A stretch of DNA of 64,000 nt from NCBI RefSeq assembly GCF_001544695.2, contig NZ_FCOM02000038.1, positions 1 to 64,000 on the forward strand, written 5' to 3'. The stretch is from Caballeronia arvi (lineage in GTDB: Bacteria > Pseudomonadota > Gammaproteobacteria > Burkholderiales > Burkholderiaceae). The notes beneath the pieces were generated by a model that was not told the origin of the DNA, made no database searches, and worked only from the letters and a program-made list of their open reading frames with translations. This document shows, one piece after another, positions 52,640 to 60,549 of this stretch. Both the position numbers and the translations under genes were made by a program. Numbering within the stretch: the first letter of the stretch is position 1; every line of letters starts with the position of its first letter.

Positions 52640-54168
52640 TCAGGTTGCGCGCTGCTCGAGCGACGCTCGCGCATAGGCTAGCGTGCCGTCGGTTGCACGA
52701 AGCGATACCTGCAGGCGACGCACAGGGTCGGCGAGCGCGTACCGCACGCTTGCGCCCTGGCGGACGCTAACGATCTCCGAAAAGCCTTCAGCGATCGTGC
52801 GATCGACCCAATCGGCTGCGGTCAAGACAGCACCGTCCTCTGTACGAACACGCGACAACAGCGCCATCTCGCGGGCACGTGCAACTCCACGCGCAACGCG
52901 CCGCGCCTCACGCTGCGACACGGACAGCGCCTCCCACTCCCCCTGCTGCGCCGAATCCATGCCAGCCAACTCGAAGATCGCCCGACGCCGCGCCGCGGCG
53001 CGGCGCGAACGCCGATAAGCTTGATGCCGAACACTTCCCGCACAGCCTGTTTCGTCCCGCGGTTCGCGTCGTCTGGTCGATCAAGTACGCTCAGCAGGTA
53101 CGACATGTCGGCTTCCTGAATTGCTCTCGCGAGATCGTTGCCGAACGTGTGCGTGGCCCTGCCGTGATCGAGAATGGCCACTTGCTTGCCCAGTTCGAGA
53201 TCGCGCTTGCTCTTCATGCCCGCTGCCCGCGCCTGCTCGAGTTCGCTCAACCGCTTGTCACGCGTTTGATCAGCCAATGTCCGCCTGAGCACTTCCGCGA
53301 ACGTGCATGACGGCTGTCCGACGTCGACCGGCTTCAAGTACGTCTCTGGCAATGGGTGCTGATCGAGCACACCCTTCGCGAACAACAGGTCATCGACTTC
53401 CACCGTTGACGGCTCGTCTCGGGCCAGGCCCATGAGCATGACAAGCAACGCGGCGTTCTGTGAGGTGATCGCCTGCTTCGAATGACGCATTACGGACGCG
53501 AGCGCCGCGAGCTTGGGAAGCGGCAGCGCACCACGCAGTTCAGGCACAACAAGCAGCGACTTTGCCCATTGCAGGTCCGAGTTGAACTTCGACAACGAGG
53601 TGTAGTCGTCGATCACCGTTTGCGGAACCGGCTTTCCTGCGGCGAGCGCATAGGCGACATGGACCTCATGCCGACCGTTGCGCTGACCGCCTCCGTCCTC
53701 TACGACTGGGCCTGCGTAAGGAAACCCGAAGCGGCGTTCGGATTCTTGCTGCAGGTGCTCGAAGAGATCCAGACCGCGGGGGCCGGACTGACCCGCCTCC
53801 TCGTTGGCTTGCGGTACCTGATCGGATGAAAACAAATACAGCGGATCCCGAGCCAGATCGAAGGCAAGATACAGCAGTTGCCAGTGTTCGCGGCGGATTT
53901 GCCACGGCTCCAATGCGGCGAACGCAGGTCTGAAGTACGCCCCGTCGATTTCGTCGATCAGCGACAGGAAGACGCTTGTCGCAGTGCCGGGCCTGCGCAC
54001 GGTCAATGTGCCATTGAAACGGGTGACCGAAACGGGATGGCCGAAGAAGGCGAGCGATATGTCGGCCGCATCGAGGCCAGCGGTAAGCTTGTTGCTCCGG
54101 AAGAGGCTCAACACCTCGAGCATCGTGCGGAAGGACTGGGAAAATCCTGCGAAGGAAAGCTGGTACAT
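52640..54168 (-). pseudogene. Large element protein of unknown function, -1 frameshift
   Basis: From ATG 54168 the protein reads MYQLSFAGFSQSFRTMLEVLSLFRSN... through RNGRHEVHVAYALAAGKPVPQ and ends sensibly at VREVFGIKLIGVR near 53010. After this the frame turns Arg/Ser-rich. In another frame the protein continues RRAAARRRAIFELAGMDSAQQGEWEAL to a stop at 52640. One missing base in a GC-only run near 53000-53015 joins them into 509 residues. Frameshift is seen, while pseudogene versus sequence error is unknown. No family recognised. Confidence 0.6.
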
Positions 54169-54185
54169 GATCGATTGCCTCAATG

Positions 54186-54230
54186 AAAAGCCGGGCGATC
54201 GATCCCCGTCGGGTCGATGCCCGGCAAGGG
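54186..54230 (-). promoter_or_regulatory. Leader hairpin followed by T-run before the 54168 gene
   Basis: GCCGGGC (54225-54219) pairs with GCCCGGC (54196-54190) around an inner ATCGA...GATCGAT hairpin, followed by TTTTC and then the leader end GAGGCAATCGATC-ATG. CCC blocks upstream allow the alternative CCC-CGGG/CCCG-GGG hairpin. Confidence 0.65.
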
Positions 54231-54269
54231 TGGGCGGCGCCTAATGGCGCGAGGAAAGTGAGAACGGCG

Positions 54270-54716
54270 TTACGCGGCGTCGAGCAATCGCGCAATCACC
54301 CGCGCGAGCGTCCACGCGTGGTCGCTCGAGAAGACCTTTGCGCGCAGCAACGGCGTCACTATGTAAGACCGCTCAATAGCGTCATGAAGCGGTCGGCGGC
54401 CAATCCAGTCGACGTGGATGATCCACCCCTCCGAATTGCCAGTGCACACAGACACGGAGACCCGGTCCTGCGAGAACAACTCTGGCCACGGTCTGCTGTG
54501 GCGAGCGCCGTAGACGGCCTCATTGGCGTCGTCGAGCATGTTGGCCGGACACAGCCACTCCGGCTCCACATCGGTCTTGCACAAGACCCGGGTCAGGTCT
54601 GAGAAAACTTGATTCACCGTTTTACCTTGGGTGTCCAGCCGGGCGACAGCTTTGAGATCGACTGCGCCAGAGGCGCTGACGCCCATTGGCAGTGCGGCGG
54701 TGATCGGTTGAGGCAT
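54270..54716 (-). CDS. Hypothetical protein
   Basis: 148 residues from ATG 54716 (GGAG 7 nt upstream): MPQPITAALPMGVSASGAVDLKAVARL..., then VEPEWLCPANMLDDANEAVYGARH and SYIVTPLLRAKVFSSDHAWTLARVI. Soluble, no signal peptide, one Cys-Pro. No family recognised. Confidence 0.6.
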   Translation of the reverse strand: MPQPITAALPMGVSASGAVDLKAVARLDTQGKTVNQVFSDLTRVLCKTDVEPEWLCPANMLDDANEAVYGARHSRPWPELFSQDRVSVSVCTGNSEGWIIHVDWIGRRPLHDAIERSYIVTPLLRAKVFSSDHAWTLARVIARLLDAA

Positions 54717-54739
54717 GGTGGGGCTCCTGAAATGCGAAA

Positions 54740-54798
54740 CGCGCCCGTAGGCGCGCAAAAGCGATGGACGAAAAAAAACCGCACCCCGAAGGGTGCGG
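54740..54798 (-). terminator. Strong terminator plus second hairpin before the 54716 gene
   Basis: CCGCACCC/GGGTGCGG (54798-54779) with an eight-T run at 54778-54771, then CGCGCC/GGCGCG (54756-54740) followed by the SD. A complete terminator stands between the small gene at 54834 and this one. Confidence 0.9.
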
Positions 54799-54833
54799 CT
54801 TACGTGTTGTGACTCAGCTTGCGCTGGGTAGAA

Positions 54834-54944
54834 TCATTTACCCCAATCGCGTTCGCGATCGGCTTTCCGGCCGTTGTTGGAGGTCCACATGAAGAAAGCT
54901 GCAATGGACACGCCAAGCACTAAAGTGAAGATTGATGCACCCAT
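54834..54944 (-). CDS. 36-residue membrane protein
   Basis: ATG 54944 is 1 nt after the upstream stop (54946), with AAAGGGG ahead of it. MGASIFTLVLGVSIAAFFMW is a single membrane segment, then a charged tail SNNGRKADRERDWGK. The size and layout resemble CcoQ-like or other one-pass micro-proteins. Function unknown. It is too short to have appeared in ordinary gene calls. Confidence 0.6.
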   Translation of the reverse strand: MGASIFTLVLGVSIAAFFMWTSNNGRKADRERDWGK

Positions 54945-54945
54945 A

Positions 54946-55410
54946 TCATTCCCCTTTCACCGCATGGTAACCCGCATACCACAATAGTACTCCAAGACCG
55001 GCAAGGATCGTCGACCCCACGATCGTCGACAGAGTCCACGACGACGCAGAGTGCACATAGCCCACCAGCCCGCCAATCGACGCCGCCGATAAAGTGTGAA
55101 GGTACCGGCCATTTTGCTGGCGCTGGTCCTTAGTCGGCGTCGCGATTGCGTGAAGCACCTGTCGGAATCCCGGGCCAGGGTCAGTAGGAATTGAAATCAC
55201 ATACCCACCGCCACTTACCGTCGCGACCGGCAAGACGTAGCCTTTGTACTCCAGGCTGAACGACGGCGAGCACTCGGACTCCTCCATCTTGCTCAACAGC
55301 CCGAGCACACGCGGCGCCAGATGAACTTGGCCCGTTGCTGGATCGAGGGTGACCCGGTCGACGATCGTCGTGCCGGAGCTGTACTCGATTTTCACCTTCG
55401 CCAGTTTCAT
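54946..55410 (-). CDS. Protein with soluble N-terminus and C-terminal membrane pair
   Basis: 154 residues from ATG 55410, overlapping the upstream stop by 4 nt. MKLAKVKIEYSSGTTIVDRVTLDPATGQV..., a middle part with ECSPSFSLEYKGYVLPVATVSGGGYVI, then two C-terminal hydrophobic segments (LSAASIGGLVGYVHSA, WTLSTIVGSTILAGLGVLLWYAGY). Not recognised. Followed immediately by the 36-residue membrane gene. Confidence 0.6.
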   Translation of the reverse strand: MKLAKVKIEYSSGTTIVDRVTLDPATGQVHLAPRVLGLLSKMEESECSPSFSLEYKGYVLPVATVSGGGYVISIPTDPGPGFRQVLHAIATPTKDQRQQNGRYLHTLSAASIGGLVGYVHSASSWTLSTIVGSTILAGLGVLLWYAGYHAVKGE

Positions 55411-55808
55411 CGACGAACCCCGCATTTCAGATCGATGCCGCCGGTGAGACGCAGTCCATCAAGCATTGCCTGATAGCCGCCCCGGGTTTCAAGCTGCTGC
55501 AGGGAGACGTGGTTCTCACCGCCACCGGTGAAGTCGGAGCGGCCACGCCGTGTTCTAAAAAACAGCGCGACGCCCGAGCCACAGCGCCGCTCGACTACAT
55601 CGACGAATAGCGTTTCGGTACGAAGCGACACCCGCACCGAAGAACTGCCACGGCGTGAATCGTTGACGATTTCATGCGAACTGCCGGCAAGCCGCAAGTC
55701 TTGCGCGACGCGTCGGAGAACGCGCGTTGCATGACGCTCAAGGGCCGCCTTCGCGCCAGAATTGGCGCTGCTGCGGTCCGCGTAAAACATTCGGGGAAAT
55801 TTCATCAT
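55407..55808 (-). CDS. Hypothetical basic protein
   Basis: 133 residues from ATG 55808 (or the next codon, ATG 55805): MMKFPRMFYADRSSANS..., rich in Arg and Ser (HATRVLRRVAQDLRLAGSS, RRGSSSVRVSLR) with an FRTRRGRSDFTGGGEN motif and a Gly-rich end. GAGG lies just upstream. The 3' end overlaps the next start by 4 nt. No domain known. Confidence 0.55.
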   Translation of the reverse strand: MMKFPRMFYADRSSANSGAKAALERHATRVLRRVAQDLRLAGSSHEIVNDSRRGSSSVRVSLRTETLFVDVVERRCGSGVALFFRTRRGRSDFTGGGENHVSLQQLETRGGYQAMLDGLRLTGGIDLKCGVRR

Positions 55809-55831
55809 TGCCTCGGATAAGACGAGGTAGG

Positions 55832-55891
55832 TCCCTTGCGGGAGCCTGCCCCGCAAGGGATTTGCGCGGTTCGCACCGCGCATTAAAGGAT
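55832..55891 (-). promoter_or_regulatory. Leader with perfect TCCCTTGCGGG hairpin
   Basis: TCCCTTGCGGG/CCCGCAAGGGA (55860-55832) is a perfect 11-bp stem, and TGCGCGG/CCGCGCA lies just upstream on the transcript (about 55885-55866). Both precede the 55808 gene. Same CCCTT...AAGGG theme as at 21637 and 60555. Confidence 0.65.
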
Positions 55892-55905
55892 GTTGGACGA
55901 CGAGA

Positions 55906-56367
55906 TCAGTGGGTGATCCGGTAGCCGGACCCGCTGGAGACGAGAAAGACTTGCTGACCCGGCGCGAATTGCTGATCGTCGACCTGCGTGACGACCACGG
56001 TTTGCCCATTGGCGCGGCGAAGGGAGACTTCAACACCGCTGTGCCGCGACATCACCGAACTGACACGCTGCGCGATCAGCCCGGAGGCCGAGCCGGACAG
56101 CGCGCCGGCGATATATCGGCCGCGCCCATTACCGATGACTTGCGAGCCGAGAAACGCGCCTGCTGCCACGCTCACGATCGAAGTGATGCCCGACGTATCG
56201 GACGAGTTCTCGATCGTGATCGGACGTACGCGCAGGATGGTTGCCTGCTCGTACTGACCGAAGCGCTGCACGTCATAGCGCTGATACGTGTTCGGCGAAC
56301 CGAAGTCGGCTGTCGTACAGCCCGTCAGCGCCGAGAGAAGGACGATGGCGACGAGAAGCTTGAACAT
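55906..56367 (-). CDS. SlyB/glycine-zipper type lipoprotein
   Basis: 153 residues from ATG 56367: MFKLLVAIVLLSALTGC is a signal peptide with lipobox. The mature part has ITSIVSVAAGAFLGSQVIGNGRGRYIAGALSGSASGLIAQR (glycine-zipper 2TM) and a beta-rich tail (VEVSLRRANGQTVVVTQVDDQQFAPGQQVFLV). The pattern is that of SlyB/PcP-like outer-membrane lipoproteins. A conjugation entry-exclusion or pilus role is possible, but no evidence shows it. The leader element at 56.39 kb precedes it. Confidence 0.8.
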   Translation of the reverse strand: MFKLLVAIVLLSALTGCTTADFGSPNTYQRYDVQRFGQYEQATILRVRPITIENSSDTSGITSIVSVAAGAFLGSQVIGNGRGRYIAGALSGSASGLIAQRVSSVMSRHSGVEVSLRRANGQTVVVTQVDDQQFAPGQQVFLVSSGSGYRITH

Positions 56368-56390
56368 GGATTGCCTCGACAAATAAAAGC

Positions 56391-56423
56391 GGGGCAATCC
56401 GTCCCGAGGGGCAGGTTTGCCCC
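56391..56423 (-). promoter_or_regulatory. Attenuator-like leader: GGGGCAA/TTGCCCC terminator stem
   Basis: Perfect stem GGGGCAA with TTGCCCC (56423-56391), followed by GCTTTTATTT. GGGGC can instead pair with the nearer GCCCC, joined to CCC/GGG. So a terminator and an antiterminator compete. The leader end GGCAATCC can also pair with GGATTGCC, covering the SD region. Confidence 0.7.
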
Positions 56424-56466
56424 AAAGGGAGGAAGACGAGCAACGAGAGACTGGGACCGACGGGCG

Positions 56467-56601
56467 TCAGTGCGAAACCAGAGCGATCGCAGCTGAGACG
56501 AACAACACGCCAACGAGAAACGACAGCATCTTCCAGGCTTCAGCGTCCTGCTTGGCGTACCAGGCGAGACTGCTGAAAGCATGTTTGAGCATCGGGAACA
56601 T
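56467..56601 (-). CDS. Small one-TM protein
   Basis: 44 residues from ATG 56601, AGGAG 6 nt upstream: MFPMLKHAFSSLAWYAKQDAEAWKM then LSFLVGVLFVSAAIALVSH at the C-terminus. Probably a tail-anchored micro-protein. The longer frame to 56700 has no SD and runs through the leader hairpin, so it is not used. Function unknown. Confidence 0.55.
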   Translation of the reverse strand: MFPMLKHAFSSLAWYAKQDAEAWKMLSFLVGVLFVSAAIALVSH

Positions 56602-56619
56602 GAGCGACTCCTGAATCAG

Positions 56620-56648
56620 AAAGGGAGCCGCCCGTGAAGGGAAGCTCC
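56620..56648 (-). promoter_or_regulatory. Leader hairpin GGAGC/GCTCC + TTTCT
   Basis: Minus-strand GGAGC (56648-56644) pairs with GCTCC (56628-56624) followed by CTTTCT, about 14 nt before the SD of the 44-residue gene. It repeats the GGGAGC...GCTCCC-T theme of the next leader. Confidence 0.5.
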
Positions 56649-56710
56649 AAGTATCGGAAACGACGAAACGGCGTCCAGCAAACTGCACTGGACGCGTCAT
56701 CTAAGGGGAC

Positions 56711-56956
56711 CTACGAGGTGGTGCGACTGAGGTGATGCAGTCTGACGTGACCGCCGCTCATGAGATGCCGCTCGGCTTGAGGATTGAGCGGATAGTCCCA
56801 GATCACGACCGCCGTACCGTCGCTCCACACCGAATTGATTCGACCGGTGTAGCGTTGCGGCGGGCTAGCCTCGACGTCTGTAGCGATCACACGCTGATTC
56901 GCCATGAAACCGCTGTTGCTGGAAACTTTGACGATAGGTGCGAGATTGCGAGACAT
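56711..56956 (-). CDS. Hypothetical protein, first gene behind promoter copy 3
   Basis: 81 residues from ATG 56956 with AGGAG 6 nt upstream. MSRNLAPIVKVSSNSGFMANQRVIATDVEASPPQRYTGRINSVW... Beta-strand-rich, with SVWSDGTAVVIWDYP and a basic end GGHVRLHHLSR. No family recognised. It is the first gene after the 57.1 kb promoter and a double terminator. Confidence 0.55.
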   Translation of the reverse strand: MSRNLAPIVKVSSNSGFMANQRVIATDVEASPPQRYTGRINSVWSDGTAVVIWDYPLNPQAERHLMSGGHVRLHHLSRTTS

Positions 56957-56969
56957 AGACAGCTCCTAG

Positions 56970-57042
56970 AAAAAAAGGGAGCCGTCTCCCATTGGGATTG
57001 GCTCCCAACGGAACGAAAAAAGGCGACCAACAGGTGGTCGCC
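56970..57042 (-). terminator. Tandem terminators in one leader (57042-57022 and 57006-56970)
   Basis: First stem GGCGACCA/TGGTCGCC followed by six Ts. Second stem GGGAGCC/GGCTCCC followed by seven Ts, only 14 nt before the ATG at 56956. Two intact terminators in front of the first gene cannot be there to end an upstream gene, as there is none on this strand. Confidence 0.85.
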
Positions 57043-57081
57043 AGAAGATAGCCGTCAAAACGGCTGGAGAGAAGAATGGAC

Positions 57082-57178
57082 CTCCAGCACGCTGGAGGGG
57101 TAGGTCGATGCGCTGAAAGCGCGGGGAATGACGTTAGTCTACGGATCCGGCGTGGCGCCGAATGCAGGAAAGCTCGCG
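57082..57178 (-). promoter_or_regulatory. Element promoter, copy 3
   Basis: Minus strand: box CGCGAGCTTTCC (57178-57167), exactly 25 nt, -10 TAGACT (57141-57136), 13-nt gap, hairpin A GCGC-tttca-GCGC (57122-57110), ATCGACC, hairpin B CTCCAGC/GCTGGAG (57097-57082). Box spacing and order are identical to copy 1. Confidence 0.7.
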
Positions 57179-57242
57179 ATTTCGCTATGCCTCTTCTCAT
57201 TCATCGTCTTCGGTCGAGCGACAATGACGCGATCAGGGTCCT

Positions 57243-57335
57243 TTGCGCCCATCGGGTAATTCGATATGATTCGCCGGAGTGAGTTAGGTGTGGTACCAAG
57301 ACCCCTTCGGAGCGATCCGCAGGGGTCTTTCTTTT
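57243..57335 (+). promoter_or_regulatory. Plus-strand promoter with terminator hairpin in its leader
   Basis: TTGCGC (57243-57248), 16 nt, TATGAT (57265-57270) is a good sigma-70 promoter. Within the leader AAGACCCC/GGGGTCTT (57298-57329) is followed by TCTTTT, an intrinsic-terminator-like hairpin ahead of the PAPS-reductase-like gene at 57399. Confidence 0.65.
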
Positions 57336-57398
57336 ATGTCCATGCTCGCGCTTACTCACCTGCCTTCGCCGCCTTGACTTCGCGCTGCAACTGCGAAG

Positions 57399-58610
57399 AT
57401 GAATCATCCTCTTCGATTCCTCTTTGCCATGCTCCAAACCATCGACCTGTCCTCATTGCGCGCGCCGCGCATCAATCATCAACACGTCGGTGTTTCAGCG
57501 CGAGGTGTCTCCATCACGCCCGAGATTGCCGCGCTGCTGGCAGCAGATGAAGTCGTCGCGATTGGGGTGAGCGGAGGCAAAGACAGCGTCGCTTGTGCGC
57601 TGGCCGTGGCGCGTCACCTCGATGCGATCGGCCACACTGGCCCGAGGATTCTCGTGCATTCCGATCTCGGTCGCGTCGAATGGAGAGACAGCGGTCCGGT
57701 GTGCGAAAGACTCGCAGCGCATCTCGGATGGGAACTGCTGACGGTGCGGCGACAAGCGGGCGACATGCTCGCCAGATGGGAAAAGCGTTGGGCCAATAAT
57801 GTCGAGCGATATCGTGACCTGTCCTGTGTGCGGCTCATTCTGCCGTGGAGCACACCGGCTCTCAGGTTCTGCACGTCCGAGCTCAAAAGTTCGGTCATAT
57901 TTTCCGCCCTCAAGAAGCGCTTTCCCACCCAAGACATCGTCAACGTCACGGGCGTGCGCCGGCAGGAAAGCAGCGCCCGCAGCAAGATGCCGGTATCCGT
58001 CCCGCTCGCATCGCTATCGACGAAAGGCCGCACAGGCGTCACGTGGAACGCGATCATCGAATGGACCGTCGACCAAGTCTTCACGGAGATCGCAGCGGCC
58101 GGATTGACGCTGCACGAGGCCTACACTGTCTACGGCGCATCGCGCGTGTCGTGCGCTTACTGCATCATGAGTTCGCTCGATGACCTTCGCGCCGCAGCAA
58201 GGTGCGCAGACAATCACGACGTCTACCGCGCGATGGTCGAGCTCGAGGCCGCGTCGACATTCGCCTTTCAAGGACAACGGTGGCTTGCCGACGTCGCGCC
58301 CGAACTATTGTCACCAGCGCTCGCCGCCTCGGTCTCCCGTGCGAAAACCGCCGCCGTACAACGTCAGGCCATCGAAGGGGAAATCCCCGCGCATCTGCTG
58401 TTCACGTCCGGCTGGCCAACCGTCCGTCCGACCCTCGACGAGGCCAAACTGCTCGCCAGCGTGCGGTCCCGCGTAGCGGCGCTCATCGGCATCGACATAC
58501 AGTGTGTGGACGCCGTGTCGGTGCTCGCTCGGTACGATGAGTTGCTGGAGAAAAATAGCGGTACGCTACAAATGGTCCAGCAGCCGCATCAGGCATCTTT
58601 CGTTTTTTAG
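57399..58610 (+). CDS. PAPS-reductase-like ATP-pyrophosphatase (second copy)
   Basis: 403 residues from ATG 57399, or ATG 57429. The PP-loop is AIGVSGGKDSVACALAVARHL near residue 55. LRFCTSELKSSVI, TGVRRQES and a Cys pair in SRVSCAYCIMSS are seen, as in phosphoadenosine-phosphosulfate reductase family proteins. It lacks the DndC-type C-x-S-R-F-G-C order. The reaction is unknown; these enzymes adenylate or thiolate a partner substrate. It is on the opposite strand to the other such gene at 20.5 kb, and both lie in the same element. Confidence 0.75.
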   Translation: MNHPLRFLFAMLQTIDLSSLRAPRINHQHVGVSARGVSITPEIAALLAADEVVAIGVSGGKDSVACALAVARHLDAIGHTGPRILVHSDLGRVEWRDSGPVCERLAAHLGWELLTVRRQAGDMLARWEKRWANNVERYRDLSCVRLILPWSTPALRFCTSELKSSVIFSALKKRFPTQDIVNVTGVRRQESSARSKMPVSVPLASLSTKGRTGVTWNAIIEWTVDQVFTEIAAAGLTLHEAYTVYGASRVSCAYCIMSSLDDLRAAARCADNHDVYRAMVELEAASTFAFQGQRWLADVAPELLSPALAASVSRAKTAAVQRQAIEGEIPAHLLFTSGWPTVRPTLDEAKLLASVRSRVAALIGIDIQCVDAVSVLARYDELLEKNSGTLQMVQQPHQASFVF

Positions 58611-58691
58611 CACGCACCGCAGCATCGCCGTCCGGGCGGTCCATTCCAGTACACTCCCACGGCACCCAATCACGGCGAGAGGACGCTGCGC

Positions 58692-58880
58692 ATGGATGAG
58701 CCTTCGGAAGTAATTTCTGTGAGACACGACGCCGGCGGCTGGGTCTGGTCGATCACCGTTCCGGATTTGACCGACCATCGGATGAAATTGCTCCGCCAGT
58801 CCGCGCGTGCCTGCGCGAGCTATGAGGAAGCCCGCCGAGAGGTGGAGCTCGCACTGGACGAGTTACGCGAGGGCCATTGA
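58692..58880 (+). CDS. Small hypothetical protein
   Basis: 62 residues, MDEPSEVISVRHDAGGWVWSITVPDLTDHRMKLL..., with coding-like composition and a GAGAGGA sequence 9 nt upstream. Resembles small HicB-like partial domains in the GGWVW...TVPDL pattern, but that is uncertain. It overlaps nothing and precedes the response regulator by 73 nt. Confidence 0.55.
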   Translation: MDEPSEVISVRHDAGGWVWSITVPDLTDHRMKLLRQSARACASYEEARREVELALDELREGH

Positions 58881-58953
58881 CACGGGTGAACTTAGGAACG
58901 GGCGTTGCGCAGGTTTCGGACATCCGTATAAAGAAACGTCCGAGGTTCACATC

Positions 58954-59391
58954 GTGAGCACCGCCCGATCGACACCACCGTTATGGACCACTCGTGCCTT
59001 TGCATCTGTTACCCCACCAATCTGCGTTCTGATCGTCGACGACGACGGCGACGTCGCGGATGCCCTGCAGGCCGTACTGGAGGCTGAAGGGTTCACGGCT
59101 CGAACCGCCGACTCAAGCACGAGCCTCAGGCTCATTGGTGTCTGGATTCCGCACATCGTCGTACTCGATATCGAGATGCCAATCCAGAACGGATTTGATC
59201 TTAGCCGCTCGATAAGGCAGATCGCGCGCATGCGGCTGGTCCCTATCATCGCGCACACCTCGCTACCGGAAGAAGACGTCATAACCGAAGGCATGGCCGC
59301 GGGCATGGATGCTTATTGCAGCAAGGGCAACCCCCCAACGGTACTTTTGACGCTCGTCCGGCATATGACTCCGCTGTTGCTGGGGTCGTAA
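58954..59391 (+). CDS. Single-domain response regulator (CheY-like)
   Basis: 145 residues from a GTG at 58954 (VSTARSTPPLW...). Receiver domain: LIVDDDGDVADALQ (acidic pocket), VVLDIEMPIQNGF (phospho-acceptor Asp), IIAHTSLPEE (Thr/Ser) and AYCSKGNPP (Lys). Similar in kind to the frameshifted receiver at 7.2 kb, and it lacks an output domain. A strong terminator lies in opposite orientation just after the stop. Partner kinase unknown. Confidence 0.8.
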   Translation: MSTARSTPPLWTTRAFASVTPPICVLIVDDDGDVADALQAVLEAEGFTARTADSSTSLRLIGVWIPHIVVLDIEMPIQNGFDLSRSIRQIARMRLVPIIAHTSLPEEDVITEGMAAGMDAYCSKGNPPTVLLTLVRHMTPLLLGS

Positions 59392-59432
59392 AAAAAGAAA
59401 ACGCCACGCCCCGGAAGTCCGGAAGCGTGGCG
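59390..59432 (-). terminator. Strong terminator of the 59445-60526 gene
   Basis: Minus-strand CGCCACGC (59432-59425) pairs with GCGTGGCG (59409-59402), followed by TTTTCTTTTTTT. The stem is 8 bp and extends through TTCCGG/CCGG. Confidence 0.85.
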
Positions 59433-59444
59433 CTGGTCGAAAGG

Positions 59445-60526
59445 TTATGCAAGACAGAGGGATAGTTGAACGTCTGCCGCGAAGAAGACGGGGTCCGGCG
59501 CCGCACCTTCGCGGATTACTGGAACGTCCCAGTGTGCCTGGGCATCGCTCAGAACGCCCAGTCCGTAAAGCAACTGGTCGGTGTCTTCCCGCCCGAGCAA
59601 ATCACCAAATGCGAAGCTGAACACATCCGGCGCGGAGTCGCCGTCGGCAGCCATCCCGAGTTTCGTGCCAGTTCGCCTGCTGATCGAATACGCGATTTGT
59701 CCTCACCCTCAGGCGATCGCGTCACGGTGATTCGAGTTGCCGCCGGTATCGTGGACGCCGCGCGCACCGTGTCACGAAACGCTGGTATCGCCTTCTTCGC
59801 GAATCCCGGCGTGTCCATCTCGATCGAATACACGACGTCCGTGATAAACGAGCCGATAGCGTTGTACTGCCAGCCAGCATGCCGCCACGGCGCGACGCCG
59901 ATCGCGATCAACCGATTATCGCGATCGATCGCATGACACCGGACCTCGGGCATGCGGTCTATCGCCTTCTTCGATGCCAGCGGCACGGGAACGTCGATCT
60001 GCACGGTTCCGGTGTCGTACTCCTTGAGTATCCGCCACACACTGAGCGGCCCATGATTGCCGTAGATTGAGAGTAAGAGGTCGATGTCCGCGTGCAGTGA
60101 GACGGTAAGACCGCCTGCCGCTAACTCGTCGGCTTGCGCCTCGAAGCCCGCACGTATCAGCGACAACCGGACTGCCTCAAGCTGTAATGCCGGCACAGCC
60201 GAGTACATCGACGCCGAGGACGAAAGCGTGATTGGTTGATCTGGCAGTGTGAACGGCCTCGCCAACTCGCGCTGCCAGGACGTGATGAAGTTTTCCGGCT
60301 TAATTGAACCAGCCTTGCTTCTGACCATGCCCCCTTCGCAACTCGACGCGTGCGAGAACAGCTTTCGCATGACATCGGCATAGTTGCCGAGCGCGACCGC
60401 CGACCAGTGGTCCCGGTGCGGATAGATGTTCGACTCGTATCCACGTTCGAACAACGCGTAAATCCACTCGCCATCCGCCTTCTGAAAAGCGGCCGCACGT
60501 TTGCCCGTCAAAATTGTAGAACTCAT
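59445..60526 (-). pseudogene. Hypothetical element protein, -1 frameshift
   Basis: From ATG 60526 (GGAG upstream) the sequence reads MSSTILTGKRAAAFQKADGEW ... PEVRCHAIDRDNRLI ... TRSPEGE, then changes to an unlikely frame. In another frame QIAYSISRRTGTKLGMAADGDS continues to FGDLLGREDTDQLLYG and a stop at 59445. One missing base near 59700 joins them into 360 residues. Mixed alpha/beta with no known family. A leader hairpin precedes it. It could be a sequence error rather than decay. Confidence 0.6.
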
Positions 60527-60549
60527 GTTTGCTCCAAGGTAAGACGCGG

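Noticed and set aside
57298..57335. Known riboswitch
   Set aside because: The hairpin alone lacks the conserved cores I can recall for common riboswitches; kept only as a terminator-like leader.
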